From: Gallaecimonas pentaromativorans | Lineage (GTDB): Bacteria > Pseudomonadota > Gammaproteobacteria > Enterobacterales > Gallaecimonadaceae | Direction of reading: 5' to 3' | Assembly (NCBI RefSeq): GCF_003751625.1 | Contig: NZ_RJUL01000007.1 | Span: 248,001-312,000 of the forward strand | Length of the DNA stretch: 64,000 bases | In this document: positions 43,367-53,162 of the stretch, piece by piece | Numbering within the stretch: the stretch's first letter is position 1 | Layout of the letters: every line of letters starts with the position of its first letter | The notes under the pieces: generated by a model | The model's input: only the letters and a program-made list of their open reading frames with translations | Database searches by the model: none | What the model was told of the DNA's origin: nothing | Program-made: the position numbers and the translations under genes

Positions 43367-44483
43367 GCTGTTGGCCCTGCTGCTGGTCGCCCTGAACCTG
43401 CGGCCGGTGTTATCAAGCCTCGGTACCGTCCTGCCACAACTTGGTCTTTCCGCTACCGCCGCCGGCTGGTTAAGCACCCTGCCGGTGGCCTGCCTGGGAC
43501 TTTTTGCGCCCCTGGCGCCGCTATTGGCTCGCCGCCTTGGCCTGGGCTGGGCTATCCGCCTGGCACTGCTGGCGGTGCTGATGGGCGCGCTGCTGCGCGG
43601 CCTGGGCTCGGCGCCGGCGCTCTTTGCTGGCATGGTGCTGGCCGGTGGCGGCATTGGCGTGGCCGGGGTATTGCTACCCGGCATTGTCAAACGCGACTAC
43701 CCCGGCCAGGCGGGCCTGATGACCGGTTGCTACACCATGGCCCTGTGCCTGGGCGCAGCCCTCGCAGCCGGCACCACGGTGCCGCTGGCCCACCGGTTTG
43801 GGTCGGCGCCCCTGGCGCTGGCGTTCTGGGCCCTGCCAGCCCTGGTGGCACTGCTGCTGTGGCGTTATGGCGACCAGCGCCTGGCCTCAAGCAGCGACAG
43901 GCCCAAACCTCTCTGGCACGCGCCGCTGGCCTGGCAAGTCACCCTCTTTATGGGGTTGCAATCGTCCCTGGCCTACACCGTCTTTGCCTGGCTGCCCAGC
44001 ATGCTGGCAAGCCGCGGCCTGAGCCCGGAGGCCGCCGGTTGGCTGACCTCGGTATCGATTCTGGTGCAGGCCCCGGCGGCGCTGCTGGCGCCGTCCATCA
44101 GCCATCTTGGCCGTGACCAACGCTTGCCGGTACTGGTCGCCATGCTGATGACCCTGGCCGGGCTGATGCTGGTGTTGCTGGCCGGTCCCCAGTGGCTGTG
44201 GCCGGCAGGAGTGGTATTAGGGATAGGCCAAGGGGCCAGTTTTGGGCTGGCCCTGGCGCTGATTGTGCTAAGAAGCGCTGATGCCCAGGTGGCAGCTAGG
44301 CTGTCCGGCATGGCCCAGGGCCTGGGGTATGCCCTGGCCGCTTTGGGGCCGCTGGCAGTTGGCGCCTGGCAGGAAGCCTTTGGCAGTTGGACGGCGGTAG
44401 CGCCGCTGCTGGCTGCAATCGCCCTGTTTGCCACCGGCTTTGGGTTGATGGCCGGTCGTAACCGGCACATCGCGGCGGCTTGA
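43329..44483 (+). CDS. MFS transporter, CynX/NimT-like
   Basis: A 384-residue, 12-helix major facilitator transporter of the cyanate/nitroimidazole (CynX/NimT/YeaN) group. The start LLALLLVALNLRPVLSSLGTV, with its NLRP motif, is typical. Other markers are MVLAGGGIGVAGVLLPGIVKR and TSVSILVQAPAALLAPSI. The GTG at 43329 has GGAG upstream and lies inside the end of fre, so translation is probably coupled. The substrate is unknown. It converges on the AEC transporter gene; no clear terminator lies in the two-base gap between their stops. Confidence 0.88.
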   Translation: MTTSSVTPSPLFKLLALLLVALNLRPVLSSLGTVLPQLGLSATAAGWLSTLPVACLGLFAPLAPLLARRLGLGWAIRLALLAVLMGALLRGLGSAPALFAGMVLAGGGIGVAGVLLPGIVKRDYPGQAGLMTGCYTMALCLGAALAAGTTVPLAHRFGSAPLALAFWALPALVALLLWRYGDQRLASSSDRPKPLWHAPLAWQVTLFMGLQSSLAYTVFAWLPSMLASRGLSPEAAGWLTSVSILVQAPAALLAPSISHLGRDQRLPVLVAMLMTLAGLMLVLLAGPQWLWPAGVVLGIGQGASFGLALALIVLRSADAQVAARLSGMAQGLGYALAALGPLAVGAWQEAFGSWTAVAPLLAAIALFATGFGLMAGRNRHIAAA

Positions 44484-44485
44484 GC

Positions 44486-45451
44486 TTAGATAAGCCCCAC
44501 CAGGCGCATCACGTAAATGCCCCCAGACAGGCTCAGCACCGAGCCGAGGGTTGAGGCGAGGATGATATTGGCGGTGAGCTGGGCATTGGAGCCCATGGCT
44601 CTTGCCATTACAAAGGCTGCGGCGGCGGTGGGTGAGCCCAGCATCACAAACAGCAGCGCCACGTCTTTGCCGTCAAAGCCCATCAGCCAGGCAATAAAAC
44701 TGAAGATCCCCGGCATCCACAGCAGCTTGACCAAACTGGCCTGAATGGCCAGTTTGGAGTCTGAACGCATATCCCTGAGGTTCAAGGTGGCACCGATGGT
44801 CAGCAGCGCCAACGGCAGGGTCATTTTACCCAGGGAGCCCGCGGCATCGGTGACGATAGACGGCATCGGCACTTCCAAAATGGAAAAAGGCAGCGCCACC
44901 ACCACCGCGATGATCAGCGGATTCTTGCAGACATTCTTGAGGGTGGCGGCCCAGTTCTGTTCGGTGCCGCTGGACAGCGCCACAATGGACAGCACGTTGA
45001 ACATGGGAATGCCAAGGGCCAGCAGCACCGAGGCCCTAGCCAGGCCGCTGTCACCAAAAAGGCTGACCGCCATGGCCAGGCCAATGATGCCGAAGTTGGA
45101 CCGAAAGGCCCCTTGCACAAAGGCGCCCCGGTCGCCCCCCGCCAGACCCTTGAGCCTGGCCCAGAAGGCGCAGCCGAGGAAAGTGAGCAGCACCGCCGCC
45201 GCCGTCAGCCCCATCAACCGCAGATCCAGCACCTGGCGGATATGGGTTTGGCTGATAGACAAAAACACCAGCACCGGCAGACACACCAGGAACACCAGCC
45301 GCGAGCCGGTCTGCACAAAGGCGTCATCCAACAGTCGCCAGCGCTTGAGCAGGGCCCCAAGCAGCACCAACAGGAAGATGGGAGCGACCATGTTGGCGGT
45401 AAACAGCAGGGTGTCCCAGTAAAGCGCCAGGCCCTGGAGGCGGGTGGTCAT
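44486..45451 (-). CDS. AEC-family transporter (auxin efflux carrier type)
   Basis: A 321-residue, ten-helix transporter of the auxin efflux carrier (AEC, PF03547) family, which in bacteria includes malonate and other small acid permeases. It shows MVAPIFLLVLLGALLKRWRL at the N-terminus, QGAFRSNFGIIGLAMA, the family NPLIIAVVVALPFS stretch, and LPLALLTIGATLNLRDM. The length is normal. It is convergent with the MFS gene. The substrate is not deducible. Confidence 0.9.
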   Translation of the reverse strand: MTTRLQGLALYWDTLLFTANMVAPIFLLVLLGALLKRWRLLDDAFVQTGSRLVFLVCLPVLVFLSISQTHIRQVLDLRLMGLTAAAVLLTFLGCAFWARLKGLAGGDRGAFVQGAFRSNFGIIGLAMAVSLFGDSGLARASVLLALGIPMFNVLSIVALSSGTEQNWAATLKNVCKNPLIIAVVVALPFSILEVPMPSIVTDAAGSLGKMTLPLALLTIGATLNLRDMRSDSKLAIQASLVKLLWMPGIFSFIAWLMGFDGKDVALLFVMLGSPTAAAAFVMARAMGSNAQLTANIILASTLGSVLSLSGGIYVMRLVGLI

Positions 45452-45544
45452 AAGCGGTACTACGTGAAAATGATTGGGATCATATCAAAACCGCTTTGGC
45501 GCCCAAGCTCAAGTAGCGAAACGTCGTATGGCCGCTTTGGCCTG

Positions 45545-45952
45545 TCAAAGGCCCTGCGCTTCCCGCTGGCCGGCAACCGGCACCAGCAGCACGTCTACCG
45601 GTTCGTCCAGGCGGCGAAGATCGACACTGCTGCGCACCTGAGTCACGTATAAAAGCTGCCCGTCCTTGTTGGTGATCTGCGCCTTGACCACGTATTGGGT
45701 GTGGTCTTCGCCCAGGCCCTTGGGCAGGGCCAGCCGATAGGGATGGGGCCAGGTGCGGGTGTCCAGGCGGGCTTTGACGATGGTGTGAATGGGGGCGTCC
45801 GGGCTCTCGAAAGTATCCAAGCTCACCACCAGGGCGGCATCGGCCGGGATTTTCGCGTCCATGGGCAGGTGCAGTTGGCCGTGTAACCACGGGCCGTTGT
45901 CGGGTTGGCAGGCCGCCAGTAACAGCAGCAGGCTCAGCAACCAAGTTTTCAT
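45545..45952 (-). CDS. YbaY-family lipoprotein
   Basis: A 135-residue lipoprotein with the signal MKTWLLSLLLLLAAC (LAAC lipobox). A beta-sandwich domain of the YbaY/YscW type follows: LHGQLHLPMDAKIPADAALV, then VVSLDTFESPDAP and DTRTWPHPYRLALP. YscW homologues act as pilotins and YbaY proteins have unknown roles. The frame is open upstream to 46141, but the ATG at 45952 gives the lipoprotein signal. It follows the secreted-unknown gene (46017-46466) after 64 bases on the same strand. Confidence 0.85.
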   Translation of the reverse strand: MKTWLLSLLLLLAACQPDNGPWLHGQLHLPMDAKIPADAALVVSLDTFESPDAPIHTIVKARLDTRTWPHPYRLALPKGLGEDHTQYVVKAQITNKDGQLLYVTQVRSSVDLRRLDEPVDVLLVPVAGQREAQGL

Positions 45953-46016
45953 TGTCGGTACCGTCGGCAAAAAGAGGCGGGATGAGCCTAACGGATGGGC
46001 TTCAATGCAACCTGAA

Positions 46017-46466
46017 TCAGTTGCCCTGCTGCTGGGTGCGGCAGCTGTCGATGGCTTGCTGGCGAGTGTAGCGGCCGGCCAGGCGGCACTCAATGTGGTA
46101 GCGCCGGCCACGGTATAGCGGCTTGTTGTCGGCGCCGACAATAAATACCACCAGGTGATAGGGTTGGCCGTTCAGTAGCGCCTGCTGGGTCAGCACTACC
46201 GCTTCCTTGTTTTGCCACAACACCGGCGACACCACAGGCGCGCGGTAGCGGGCGCCGGGAGCGTCCAGATCCGCCGGGCGCCGCTGGCGCAGCAAGTCTT
46301 TCACAAAGGCGTCGCGGCTGGGGTAGGCGATGTCCATAAAGCGGGAAGACAACAGCGGCTCCTCCGCCTGTAGCGGCAAGGATGCGGCCGCCAGCAGCGC
46401 GGCGGCCAGGCAGCCCGCCCGCCTAGACCAGGCGGCGATACTGTTCCACCGCACCTTGGAAATCAC
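46017..46466 (-). CDS. Secreted protein of unknown function
   Basis: A 149-residue protein starting at GTG (46466), 44 bases inside the 3' end of hemY. A positively charged N-region (WSRRAG) and a hydrophobic core (CLAAALLAAASLPLQA) form a Sec signal peptide, cleaved before EEPLL. The mature part includes an Arg-rich segment (LLRQRRPADLDAPGARYRAP), PYHLVVFIVGADNKPLY, and two cysteines (YHIECRLAG ... SCRTQQQ). I recognise no family. The overlap with hemY suggests it is the distal gene of the hem operon, though a haem role is not shown. Confidence 0.7.
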   Translation of the reverse strand: MISKVRWNSIAAWSRRAGCLAAALLAAASLPLQAEEPLLSSRFMDIAYPSRDAFVKDLLRQRRPADLDAPGARYRAPVVSPVLWQNKEAVVLTQQALLNGQPYHLVVFIVGADNKPLYRGRRYHIECRLAGRYTRQQAIDSCRTQQQGN

Positions 46467-47544
46467 CTTGTTTGGTCAACACTTCGGCCAAGCGCTGGCG
46501 CCAGGCCCCTTCGTCTTTGAGTTGCAGGGCCGCTTCGAGGTAACGGCGGGCTTCACGCAGGTCGCCCTGCACCTGGCTAAGGCCACCAAGGCAGGCCAGC
46601 AGCGCCGGATCGCGGTCACGGCCATGGTGCCATTTAAGCAGCTGGCGCTGGGTGCTGGCCGCTGATTCGTGATCGGTGAGCACCGGCAGGGTGGCCAGCA
46701 GCTGGGGCTGTGGATCTTTCTTGATGCCGGGCATCACCAGATCCAGGCCCTTGGCCTTTTCACCCAAGGCGCCATGGGCCAGGGCCAGGGAGGCCAGCAC
46801 TTCGGGGCGCTGGCGGCTTTGTTTATCCAGCACCTGCTCAAGGCGAGACAAGCTGGCGCTGCCTTCTTGGCTGGCAACCCGCAGCCGGGCCTGGAAGGCC
46901 TGCTGGTAGTATTTGTCGCGGTCGCTATCGGACAGGGCATCGATATTGGCCCAAAGGCCAGCCATGTCCCCTTCGGCAAGGGCCAGGCGCGCCGCCAGGG
47001 CATTGCCGCTCTTGGCGTCTTTGAGCTCGGCGGGCAGTTCGTCAAAGGCTTTGCGGGCCGCCTCGACATCCCCTAAATGCAGCAGCATGGCAGGCCCTGC
47101 CAGGGGCTGGTCCAGGGCTTTTAGCTGGCGGTCTCGCTCGTCTTTGTCGCCAGCGCGGTGCTCGGCATACGCCGCGGCCAGGCGCGGGAAATCCGGCAAC
47201 GGCGCATGGGGCACGGCCGCCGCCAAGGCGGCGCCAGCCTGGCCGTAATGGCCCTGCCACAGCTGCTCCCAGGCCTTGGAGGCTTTCTTCTGAGCGCGGC
47301 GGCCGGAACGGTCACTAAACCAGCTTTTGGAGGAGCCAAAGGAGCGTGCGATGCGCCGCACCAGCCAGTCCAGGCACCAGATCAGCCCCATCAGCACCAA
47401 AATCAAGGTGGCCAGCACCACCCCTGTGGTTTCGATGGTGTAATCGCCCAGGGCGATCAGCACATAGCCGGTCTTGTTCATCAAAAGCGGCCCGGCAATA
47501 AGCCCGGCAATGAGGATGGCAAGGAGGATCAGCAGCCTTATCAT
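46423..47544 (-). CDS. hemY: HemY-type tetratricopeptide membrane protein
   Basis: A 373-residue HemY protein of the gammaproteobacterial hem operon. It is a membrane-anchored tetratricopeptide protein whose role in haem metabolism is ill-defined, and it is unrelated to the protoporphyrinogen oxidase also called HemY. Two N-terminal helices (LILLAILIAGLIAGPLLM and VVLATLILVLMGLIWCLDWL) precede the conserved linker WFSDRSGRRAQKKASKA. TPR-like helices then run to the end. The ATG overlaps the hemDX stop by four bases. Confidence 0.92.
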   Translation of the reverse strand: MIRLLILLAILIAGLIAGPLLMNKTGYVLIALGDYTIETTGVVLATLILVLMGLIWCLDWLVRRIARSFGSSKSWFSDRSGRRAQKKASKAWEQLWQGHYGQAGAALAAAVPHAPLPDFPRLAAAYAEHRAGDKDERDRQLKALDQPLAGPAMLLHLGDVEAARKAFDELPAELKDAKSGNALAARLALAEGDMAGLWANIDALSDSDRDKYYQQAFQARLRVASQEGSASLSRLEQVLDKQSRQRPEVLASLALAHGALGEKAKGLDLVMPGIKKDPQPQLLATLPVLTDHESAASTQRQLLKWHHGRDRDPALLACLGGLSQVQGDLREARRYLEAALQLKDEGAWRQRLAEVLTKQGDFQGAVEQYRRLV

Positions 47545-49316
47545 TGCGCGGCCTCCGCCAGGCGCAGCGAGTCAAGCTGGCCAGGCAGGCTGAGGCTGAC
47601 TGGGGTGTCCAGCAGCGCCGTCAATTCGTCGGCAAAGGCCTTCCAGCTCTCGTTATTGCTGTCACCATAGGCTTTTTGCCAATCCAGCAGCTGGCGCAGG
47701 CTGGCCTGGTAGCGGCTGGCATCGCCGGCGAACATGGCGAGTTTTGCTTCGCTGAGCGCCAGCTTGAAGTCTTCGCGCAGGTAGGCTTCGTGGCTGGGGC
47801 TAAGCAGCGGTTTGACACCATCTTCACGGCGGCGAATGGTGATGAACTTGTCGGCAAAGCGTTCCAGGGATTTCGCTAGGTTGTCGCGCCAATCCCCTTC
47901 GTCCTCGGTGAGGGTGAGATCTTGCTGCTGGCCGTCGGTGGCCGGCAGCTGCACGGTATTCATGGGCAGCTTGGGCACCTGGCGGGTCAGCGCCTCCAAG
48001 CGCATGGCAATGGCGGTGCGGTCAATCTTGGGCTGGGCGTCGAGGCTAGCGATATCAGCAGCGATAGCCTGGCGCCAGGCCAGCACATCGGTGCTTTCAG
48101 GCAGCTGCTTAAGGCTGGCGTCGGCATCTTTCAGCAGCGCCTTGGCCACGGTCAAATCCTGGGCCAGATAGAGGCGGCGGTTGGCCATACGCACCAGCAT
48201 GGCGGCTTCTTCCCGCGGCCAGCTGATGGTTTTTTGCTGCTGGTTCCAGAGCTTGTCCAACTGACCCTGGAAGCCATCGAGGCGGTTTTGCTGTTGGCCC
48301 GCCAGCTGCTGCTGACGCTGCTCAAGCCCGGCCAGCTTGCCGCTCAGGCTTTGCTCGGCGGCGCTTAGCTGGGCCGGGCTCACCGTCGGCGCCCGGTTGG
48401 CGAGAGCCTGTTGCTGCTGATAATACTGCCAGCCAGACAGTCCCAGGGCGCCGGCACCCAGCAGCAAGGCCAGCAGCGCCAGGGCCAGCGGCCCCTTGGC
48501 CGATTTGGGTTTGGCGACGGCGGCTTTGGCCGGCGCGGCCTTGGGCGAAGATTTAGGGTCGGCCGCCGCTTTGGGCGCCGCAGAAGTCGGGGTATCCGTC
48601 ATGGGAGAGGCACTTTCCTTGAGGTAATCGACAACGGCCTGGTCAGAGGCGTCTTTTAGTTGCACCAGTTTGGTAAAGCCCTTGGTGGCGGCATAGTCCT
48701 TGACCCTTTTCGAGGGCACCAGCAGGGTCAGGCCTTGCAACCAGGGCAGCAGATGGGGAGCGGCGGTATCCAGCAGGGCATCGAGCAGACTGTTGGAGGT
48801 TACCAGCACCTTATCGACGCCTTTGTCCTGCCAGTCCAGCAGCACCTGGGGCGGGAGCGATACCGGCTCACGGCGATAAAGCGCCAGCTCTTCAACCACG
48901 GCGCCGCGCTCACGCAAGGTGGTGGCAAGGAGGTCGCGGCCCCCTTCTCCCTTGGCAATCAAAATCTGTTCGTCCTGGACCTTGGCCAACGCCGGCTGAG
49001 CCAGCAGCCCTTCGGAGTCGGGCGGGTCGGCCACCAGCACCGCTTCGGCGCCGGCGCTTTTCAGCGCCTGGGCGGTAGCTTCGCCGACGGCAGCATAACG
49101 GGGGCCTTTGGGCAGCGGCGCCGGTAGCGCGGCCGCAGCATGGGCCGAGACCACCAACACCCAGTTGGCACCGGCCAGAAGGGCAGGCAACTCGGCCGGG
49201 GCGGGCAGGGGAGTGATCATCAGCAGCGGCGCCACCAGATGCGAGATCCGGTGTTTGTCGAGTTCCGCGCCCAGGCGATCTGCCTGGGGCTGTGGCCTGA
49301 TGATCAGCACTGTCAT
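47541..49316 (-). CDS. hemDX: Fused uroporphyrinogen-III synthase HemD and HemX
   Basis: A 591-residue fusion of two normally separate proteins. Residues 1-235 are HemD, which closes hydroxymethylbilane to uroporphyrinogen III ([37 protein letters not shown] and [13 protein letters not shown]). Residues from about 239 are HemX: a low-complexity Ala/Lys/Pro linker, one membrane helix ([20 protein letters not shown]), a Gln-rich coiled coil ([19 protein letters not shown]) and a periplasmic domain. No stop separates them. An internal ATG (48602, [11 protein letters not shown]) has AAGGAAAG about ten bases upstream and matches a normal HemX start, so separate HemX could also be made. The start overlaps hemC by four bases. 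Confidence 0.93.
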   Translation of the reverse strand: MTVLIIRPQPQADRLGAELDKHRISHLVAPLLMITPLPAPAELPALLAGANWVLVVSAHAAAALPAPLPKGPRYAAVGEATAQALKSAGAEAVLVADPPDSEGLLAQPALAKVQDEQILIAKGEGGRDLLATTLRERGAVVEELALYRREPVSLPPQVLLDWQDKGVDKVLVTSNSLLDALLDTAAPHLLPWLQGLTLLVPSKRVKDYAATKGFTKLVQLKDASDQAVVDYLKESASPMTDTPTSAAPKAAADPKSSPKAAPAKAAVAKPKSAKGPLALALLALLLGAGALGLSGWQYYQQQQALANRAPTVSPAQLSAAEQSLSGKLAGLEQRQQQLAGQQQNRLDGFQGQLDKLWNQQQKTISWPREEAAMLVRMANRRLYLAQDLTVAKALLKDADASLKQLPESTDVLAWRQAIAADIASLDAQPKIDRTAIAMRLEALTRQVPKLPMNTVQLPATDGQQQDLTLTEDEGDWRDNLAKSLERFADKFITIRRREDGVKPLLSPSHEAYLREDFKLALSEAKLAMFAGDASRYQASLRQLLDWQKAYGDSNNESWKAFADELTALLDTPVSLSLPGQLDSLRLAEAAQ

Positions 49317-50245
49317 AGGGTTCGTCCGTACACCGCTTCAAGTATTGCCTTGGCGCCATCGTCCAGCAGTTGCTGGCCAAGCTGTTGGCCAAGCTGCTCG
49401 GCGTCTCTGGCCAAGCCTCTAACCTCGCCTTCAACCATAGCACTGCCGTCGGGGCGGCCCACCAGGCCGCGCAGCCAAAGCTGCTCGCCTTCAAGGATGG
49501 CGTAGCTGCCGATGGGCACCTGGCAGCCCCCTTCGAGGCGGGTATTCATGGCCCGCTCGGCGGCTACTCGAATGCGGGTGGCTTCGTGGCCAAGGGGTTT
49601 CAGTAGCGCGATGATACGGGCGTCATCGAGGCGCGCTTCGATACCCACTGCGCCCTGGCCCACCGCTGGCAGACTCTGCTCGGCGCTCAAAGCACTTTTA
49701 ATGCGATGGCCCATGCCCAGGCGCTTAAGACCGGCGCAGGCCAGGATGATGGCGTCATACTGGCCTTCGTCAAGCTTGGCCAGACGGGTGTTGACGTTAC
49801 CGCGCAGGTCTTTGATGACAAGATCTGGCCGGCGGGCGCGCAGCTGGCACTGGCGACGCAGGCTGGAGGTGCCCACCACGGCGCCGGCGGGCAGGGCGTC
49901 AAGGCTGTCAAACTGGTTGGAGACAAAGGCGTCCAGGGGATCTTCGCGTTCGCAGATGGTCACCAGCCCCAGGCCGTCAGGGAAATCCACCGGCACGTCT
50001 TTCATGGAGTGCACGGCGATATCGGCCCGGCCTTCGAGCATGGCCACTTCCAGCTCTTTGACGAACAGGCCCTTGCCGCCAACCTTGGCCAGCGGGGTGT
50101 CGAGAATTTTGTCGCCCTTGGTCACCATGGGTACCAGCTCCACCACCAGGCCGGGGTGAGCCTGCTCCAGAGCGGCTTTGACGAACTCGGCCTGCCACAG
50201 GGCTAGGGGGCTTTGTCGGGTAGCGATACGAACGGCGTTGGACAT
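49313..50245 (-). CDS. hemC: Porphobilinogen deaminase (hydroxymethylbilane synthase)
   Basis: A 310-residue HemC that polymerises four porphobilinogens into hydroxymethylbilane. The start is taken as [20 protein letters not shown] (ATG 50245, with AAGG upstream), not the longer frame. The catalytic Asp lies in [17 protein letters not shown]. The dipyrromethane cofactor attaches to Cys in [16 protein letters not shown]. It is first gene of the minus-strand hemC-hemDX-hemY operon and is divergent in arrangement from cyaA, as in E. coli, with the DUF2914 gene in between. Confidence 0.97.
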   Translation of the reverse strand: MSNAVRIATRQSPLALWQAEFVKAALEQAHPGLVVELVPMVTKGDKILDTPLAKVGGKGLFVKELEVAMLEGRADIAVHSMKDVPVDFPDGLGLVTICEREDPLDAFVSNQFDSLDALPAGAVVGTSSLRRQCQLRARRPDLVIKDLRGNVNTRLAKLDEGQYDAIILACAGLKRLGMGHRIKSALSAEQSLPAVGQGAVGIEARLDDARIIALLKPLGHEATRIRVAAERAMNTRLEGGCQVPIGSYAILEGEQLWLRGLVGRPDGSAMVEGEVRGLARDAEQLGQQLGQQLLDDGAKAILEAVYGRTL

Positions 50246-50282
50246 CTTGGTAACCTTGGATTGAACTGAACTCATCCTACCA

Positions 50283-50675
50283 CTAGGAGGACGGGCTTTC
50301 GACGTTGCCCAGGGTCAGATCACGCTCATAGAGCAGTTGGCCGTCTTCGGAAAGGACTTCCAGCCGCCATTGGCCGGGCTGGACGTGCTTTTGCGACCAG
50401 GTGCGCCAGTGATTGGCCCCGACCGGCAACGCCACGTCGGATTGCAATTGGCCGTTAAGATACCAGCGGTGATGGATCTTTTCTCCAGCCGCGCCACTGA
50501 CCTCGGTAAAAAGCACCAGTTGGTCAACCCCACCGGGCAATTGTTTGCCGTCCAAAATGCCCACCGGCTCACGCTGAACCACATCACGGCACACCAAGGC
50601 GCGGTCCAGGCTGGCCTGGGCAAAAACCAGGGGGCTAAGTAGCGAAAACAGCCATAAAAATGTCCATTTGCGCAT
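50283..50675 (-). CDS. DUF2914-family exported protein
   Basis: A 130-residue exported protein. The signal peptide ([17 protein letters not shown]) is followed by a DUF2914 beta domain with the family hallmarks REPVG near the start, HRWYLNGQ, and [21 protein letters not shown]. The domain has no known function. It lies between hemC (37 bases downstream on the same strand) and cyaA (divergent), so it may be the first gene of the hem transcript. AAAGGACT serves as ribosome site. Confidence 0.88.
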   Translation of the reverse strand: MRKWTFLWLFSLLSPLVFAQASLDRALVCRDVVQREPVGILDGKQLPGGVDQLVLFTEVSGAAGEKIHHRWYLNGQLQSDVALPVGANHWRTWSQKHVQPGQWRLEVLSEDGQLLYERDLTLGNVESPSS

Positions 50676-50775
50676 TCTAAATAGTCCTTTTTTCTAATAA
50701 TGTCAGCAGTATACCCATAGCCACACTGATGATCCGGAAATCGGTCATTGGCGAAAGCATCGCCAAGGTTTAAAA

Positions 50776-50791
50776 TGTGACGGAATTAACG
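50776..50791 (+). promoter_or_regulatory. Possible CRP half-site upstream of cyaA
   Basis: TGTGA-CGGAAT-TAACG has a perfect left CRP half and three of five matches in the right half, in the cyaA leader. In E. coli CRP-cAMP represses cyaA through a site in this region. A single half-site is weak evidence. Confidence 0.3.
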
Positions 50792-50804
50792 TTTTAAGTG
50801 GTTC

Positions 50805-53156
50805 ATGTCTTATCTTAGTCTCGACCAACTCACCCTGAACATTGCCGCCCTGCACGCTGAAAGAAGGCGACTGGCCCGCAAGGCCATGACGTCTCAGGCG
50901 GCTGCGGTGTTCGATTTGGTACCGGCGCTACTGCATTGTCAGTCGCCGGCGCTTCCAGGTGGGGAAGTTTCGGCGCCCCATGGCATTTGCGGCGTCGAAG
51001 ACGAGCCGTTGAGAAAACGCTTGGCCAAGCGCCTGGGCATCAAAGCCGCGGCGCCGCAGACCCGGGATATCCTGGCGGTGTACTCCATGGGCTCCACCGG
51101 CACTCTGGGCCAAACCCCCAATTCCGACCTGGATATCTGGGTCTGCCATCGCCCCAGCTTGACCTTGGAAGAACGCCAAGCCCTTAAGGCCAAGTGCCAG
51201 TGCCTGAGCGATTGGGGTAAGGGCCAGGGCATGGACATCACCTTCTTCCTTATTGACCCGGACGAATTTCGCCAGGGCAACAAGCAGGGCATGAACGTGG
51301 AGTCTTGCGGCAGCTTCCAGCATTGGCTGCTGCTGGACGAGTTCTACCGCAGCGCCATCTGCCTGGCCGGCCAACTGCCGGTGTGGATACTGATCTCCCC
51401 TGACGACCGCCGCCCCTATTTGCAGGCCAAGGCTCATCTCTTTGCCAACGGCGTCGACCCCGAGCACTGGATTGACCTTGGCGCCCCGGACCCCATCCCG
51501 GCCGACGAATTTCTCGGCTCCATGCTGTGGCTGCTCTACAAGGGCATCGAGAACCCTTACAAGGCACTATTGAAACTGACCTTGATGTCGGTGTACGCCC
51601 GCCAGTATCCCAAGGTGCAGCTGCTCAGCAACGAGACCCGCCGGGCCCTGCATCAGGGCGAAACTGACGTGATGGCCCTGGACCCTTACCTGCAACTGGA
51701 ACGCTACCTGGCCCACCAGGGGCTGGCCCCGGCGGACTTGGACATGGCCCGCTGCTGCCTGTATCTCAAATGCGGCGGCGACGAGCTCAACCAGGTACCC
51801 AGCCACCACGCACAAGTGCTGGGTGAGTTGGCGGCTTCCTGGGGTTGGGATAACGACAAACGCCAGTTGCTGCAATCGCACCGCAGCTGGCCGCTGGCCG
51901 AGCTCAAGCAGTGGCATGAGCGCCTACGCGAGCAGATGCTGGCTGGCATCCACGAGGCGCGAGAGTTGTTTCGCCGCACCAGTTCCAGCTCCAGGCTCTG
52001 CCCCATCGAACTGACGGTACTGAGCCGCAAGCTCGACGCCGCCTTTGCCGAAAAGCCCCACAAGCTGCAGCAGCTGTGCCTGCCGCCCAAGGTGGAAGTG
52101 GGCCAGGAAGCGCTGATAGTGCGAGCCACCGACCAGCACTGGCAGCTGGCCTGCCCGGACAGCGGCCGCACCCTGTACCAGTGGACCGAATTGCCCGGCC
52201 TGCTGGCCTGGTGCCTGCTGAACGGCTTTATCACCAGCCGCACCGAGCTCAAGCTCGAAAGCGACAAACTGAGCCTGGACACCCTCGACAGCCTTTGCGA
52301 CAGCTTGACCTGGCTGACCCGAAAGCCTGACCCGGCCGACCAGATCCTGGCCCAGCCGGCTCAATTGGAGCGGGCGCAGATCATCGTCAACCTGGAGCAA
52401 GACGCCACCGACGAGCTCAAAGTGCGCCGCCAGAAGGGGGCCATCAACCCGTTGATGTTCGGCAAGGAGCGCCAGGTGCTGGTCAGTGAGCTGACCTTGG
52501 TTATCCGCAACACCTGGGGCGAGAGTTCAGTGCAGAGTTTCAGCGGTGAGCGGGCCCTGGCCGAGCTGCTGCTGGTATTGTTGCCATTGATGCCCAAAGA
52601 CGCCGTTGCCGCCAACCGCGTGCATATTCATTGCTTTGCCAGCCAGTTGGGTAAAAGCATTGCCGATACGGTGCTGGAGCTGATTAGCACCGCCCAGCAG
52701 CGCCTCACCCAGGGCCCTTGGTGTTTGTCGGTGGGACAAAGTAAGTGGGTGTTCTGGCGCCACGCCGGCACTTTGCACTGGCAGGAAATGACCGATCCGG
52801 TGGCTTTTTACGCCCAGCTTTCCGCCGCCAAACTGGCCCAGCAAGGCAACGACAGCGAAAACCGGGTACCGGCACCGGTCTACGGCCATGCCTTGAGCGG
52901 TTTGGTGCAGTTTTTCTTTGTCAGTAAGGACCAGGGCTACAGCCTGTACGTGTCCAACGAGCAAAACCAGGTGAGCTTCTACCACTATCCAGCCATGGAT
53001 AAAGCCAACTTGGTCAACCTCATCAGCCGTTTCTACACCCAGAAAGAAAGCCTGTGCCCCAGCACCACCTTCAACCTGCCGCAGTATTACGAGTTGTTTG
53101 AGGGAACAGAGGGCTGGCAGATGCAGCCCCTGACCACCACCACGCTGGCGGAGTAA
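50805..53156 (+). CDS. cyaA: Class I adenylate cyclase
   Basis: A 783-residue class I adenylate cyclase that makes cAMP for CRP. The N-terminal nucleotidyltransferase core shows YSMGSTGTLGQTPNSDLDIW, with the GS and DxD metal-binding motif, followed by the long conserved class I body (FLIDPDEFRQGNKQGMNVES) and the regulatory C-terminal half. It is about 65 residues shorter than E. coli CyaA (848), mainly in the C-terminal part. No frameshift is visible. It converges on cyaY, the standard order. A possible CRP half-site lies 25 bases ahead of the start. Confidence 0.96.
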   Translation: MSYLSLDQLTLNIAALHAERRRLARKAMTSQAAAVFDLVPALLHCQSPALPGGEVSAPHGICGVEDEPLRKRLAKRLGIKAAAPQTRDILAVYSMGSTGTLGQTPNSDLDIWVCHRPSLTLEERQALKAKCQCLSDWGKGQGMDITFFLIDPDEFRQGNKQGMNVESCGSFQHWLLLDEFYRSAICLAGQLPVWILISPDDRRPYLQAKAHLFANGVDPEHWIDLGAPDPIPADEFLGSMLWLLYKGIENPYKALLKLTLMSVYARQYPKVQLLSNETRRALHQGETDVMALDPYLQLERYLAHQGLAPADLDMARCCLYLKCGGDELNQVPSHHAQVLGELAASWGWDNDKRQLLQSHRSWPLAELKQWHERLREQMLAGIHEARELFRRTSSSSRLCPIELTVLSRKLDAAFAEKPHKLQQLCLPPKVEVGQEALIVRATDQHWQLACPDSGRTLYQWTELPGLLAWCLLNGFITSRTELKLESDKLSLDTLDSLCDSLTWLTRKPDPADQILAQPAQLERAQIIVNLEQDATDELKVRRQKGAINPLMFGKERQVLVSELTLVIRNTWGESSVQSFSGERALAELLLVLLPLMPKDAVAANRVHIHCFASQLGKSIADTVLELISTAQQRLTQGPWCLSVGQSKWVFWRHAGTLHWQEMTDPVAFYAQLSAAKLAQQGNDSENRVPAPVYGHALSGLVQFFFVSKDQGYSLYVSNEQNQVSFYHYPAMDKANLVNLISRFYTQKESLCPSTTFNLPQYYELFEGTEGWQMQPLTTTTLAE

Positions 53157-53162
53157 CCTGGC

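Noticed and set aside
44464-44510. Possible terminator between the convergent MFS and AEC genes
   Set aside because: Only a short imperfect repeat (GGCTT ... AAGCC) without a T-run is present; too weak to call.
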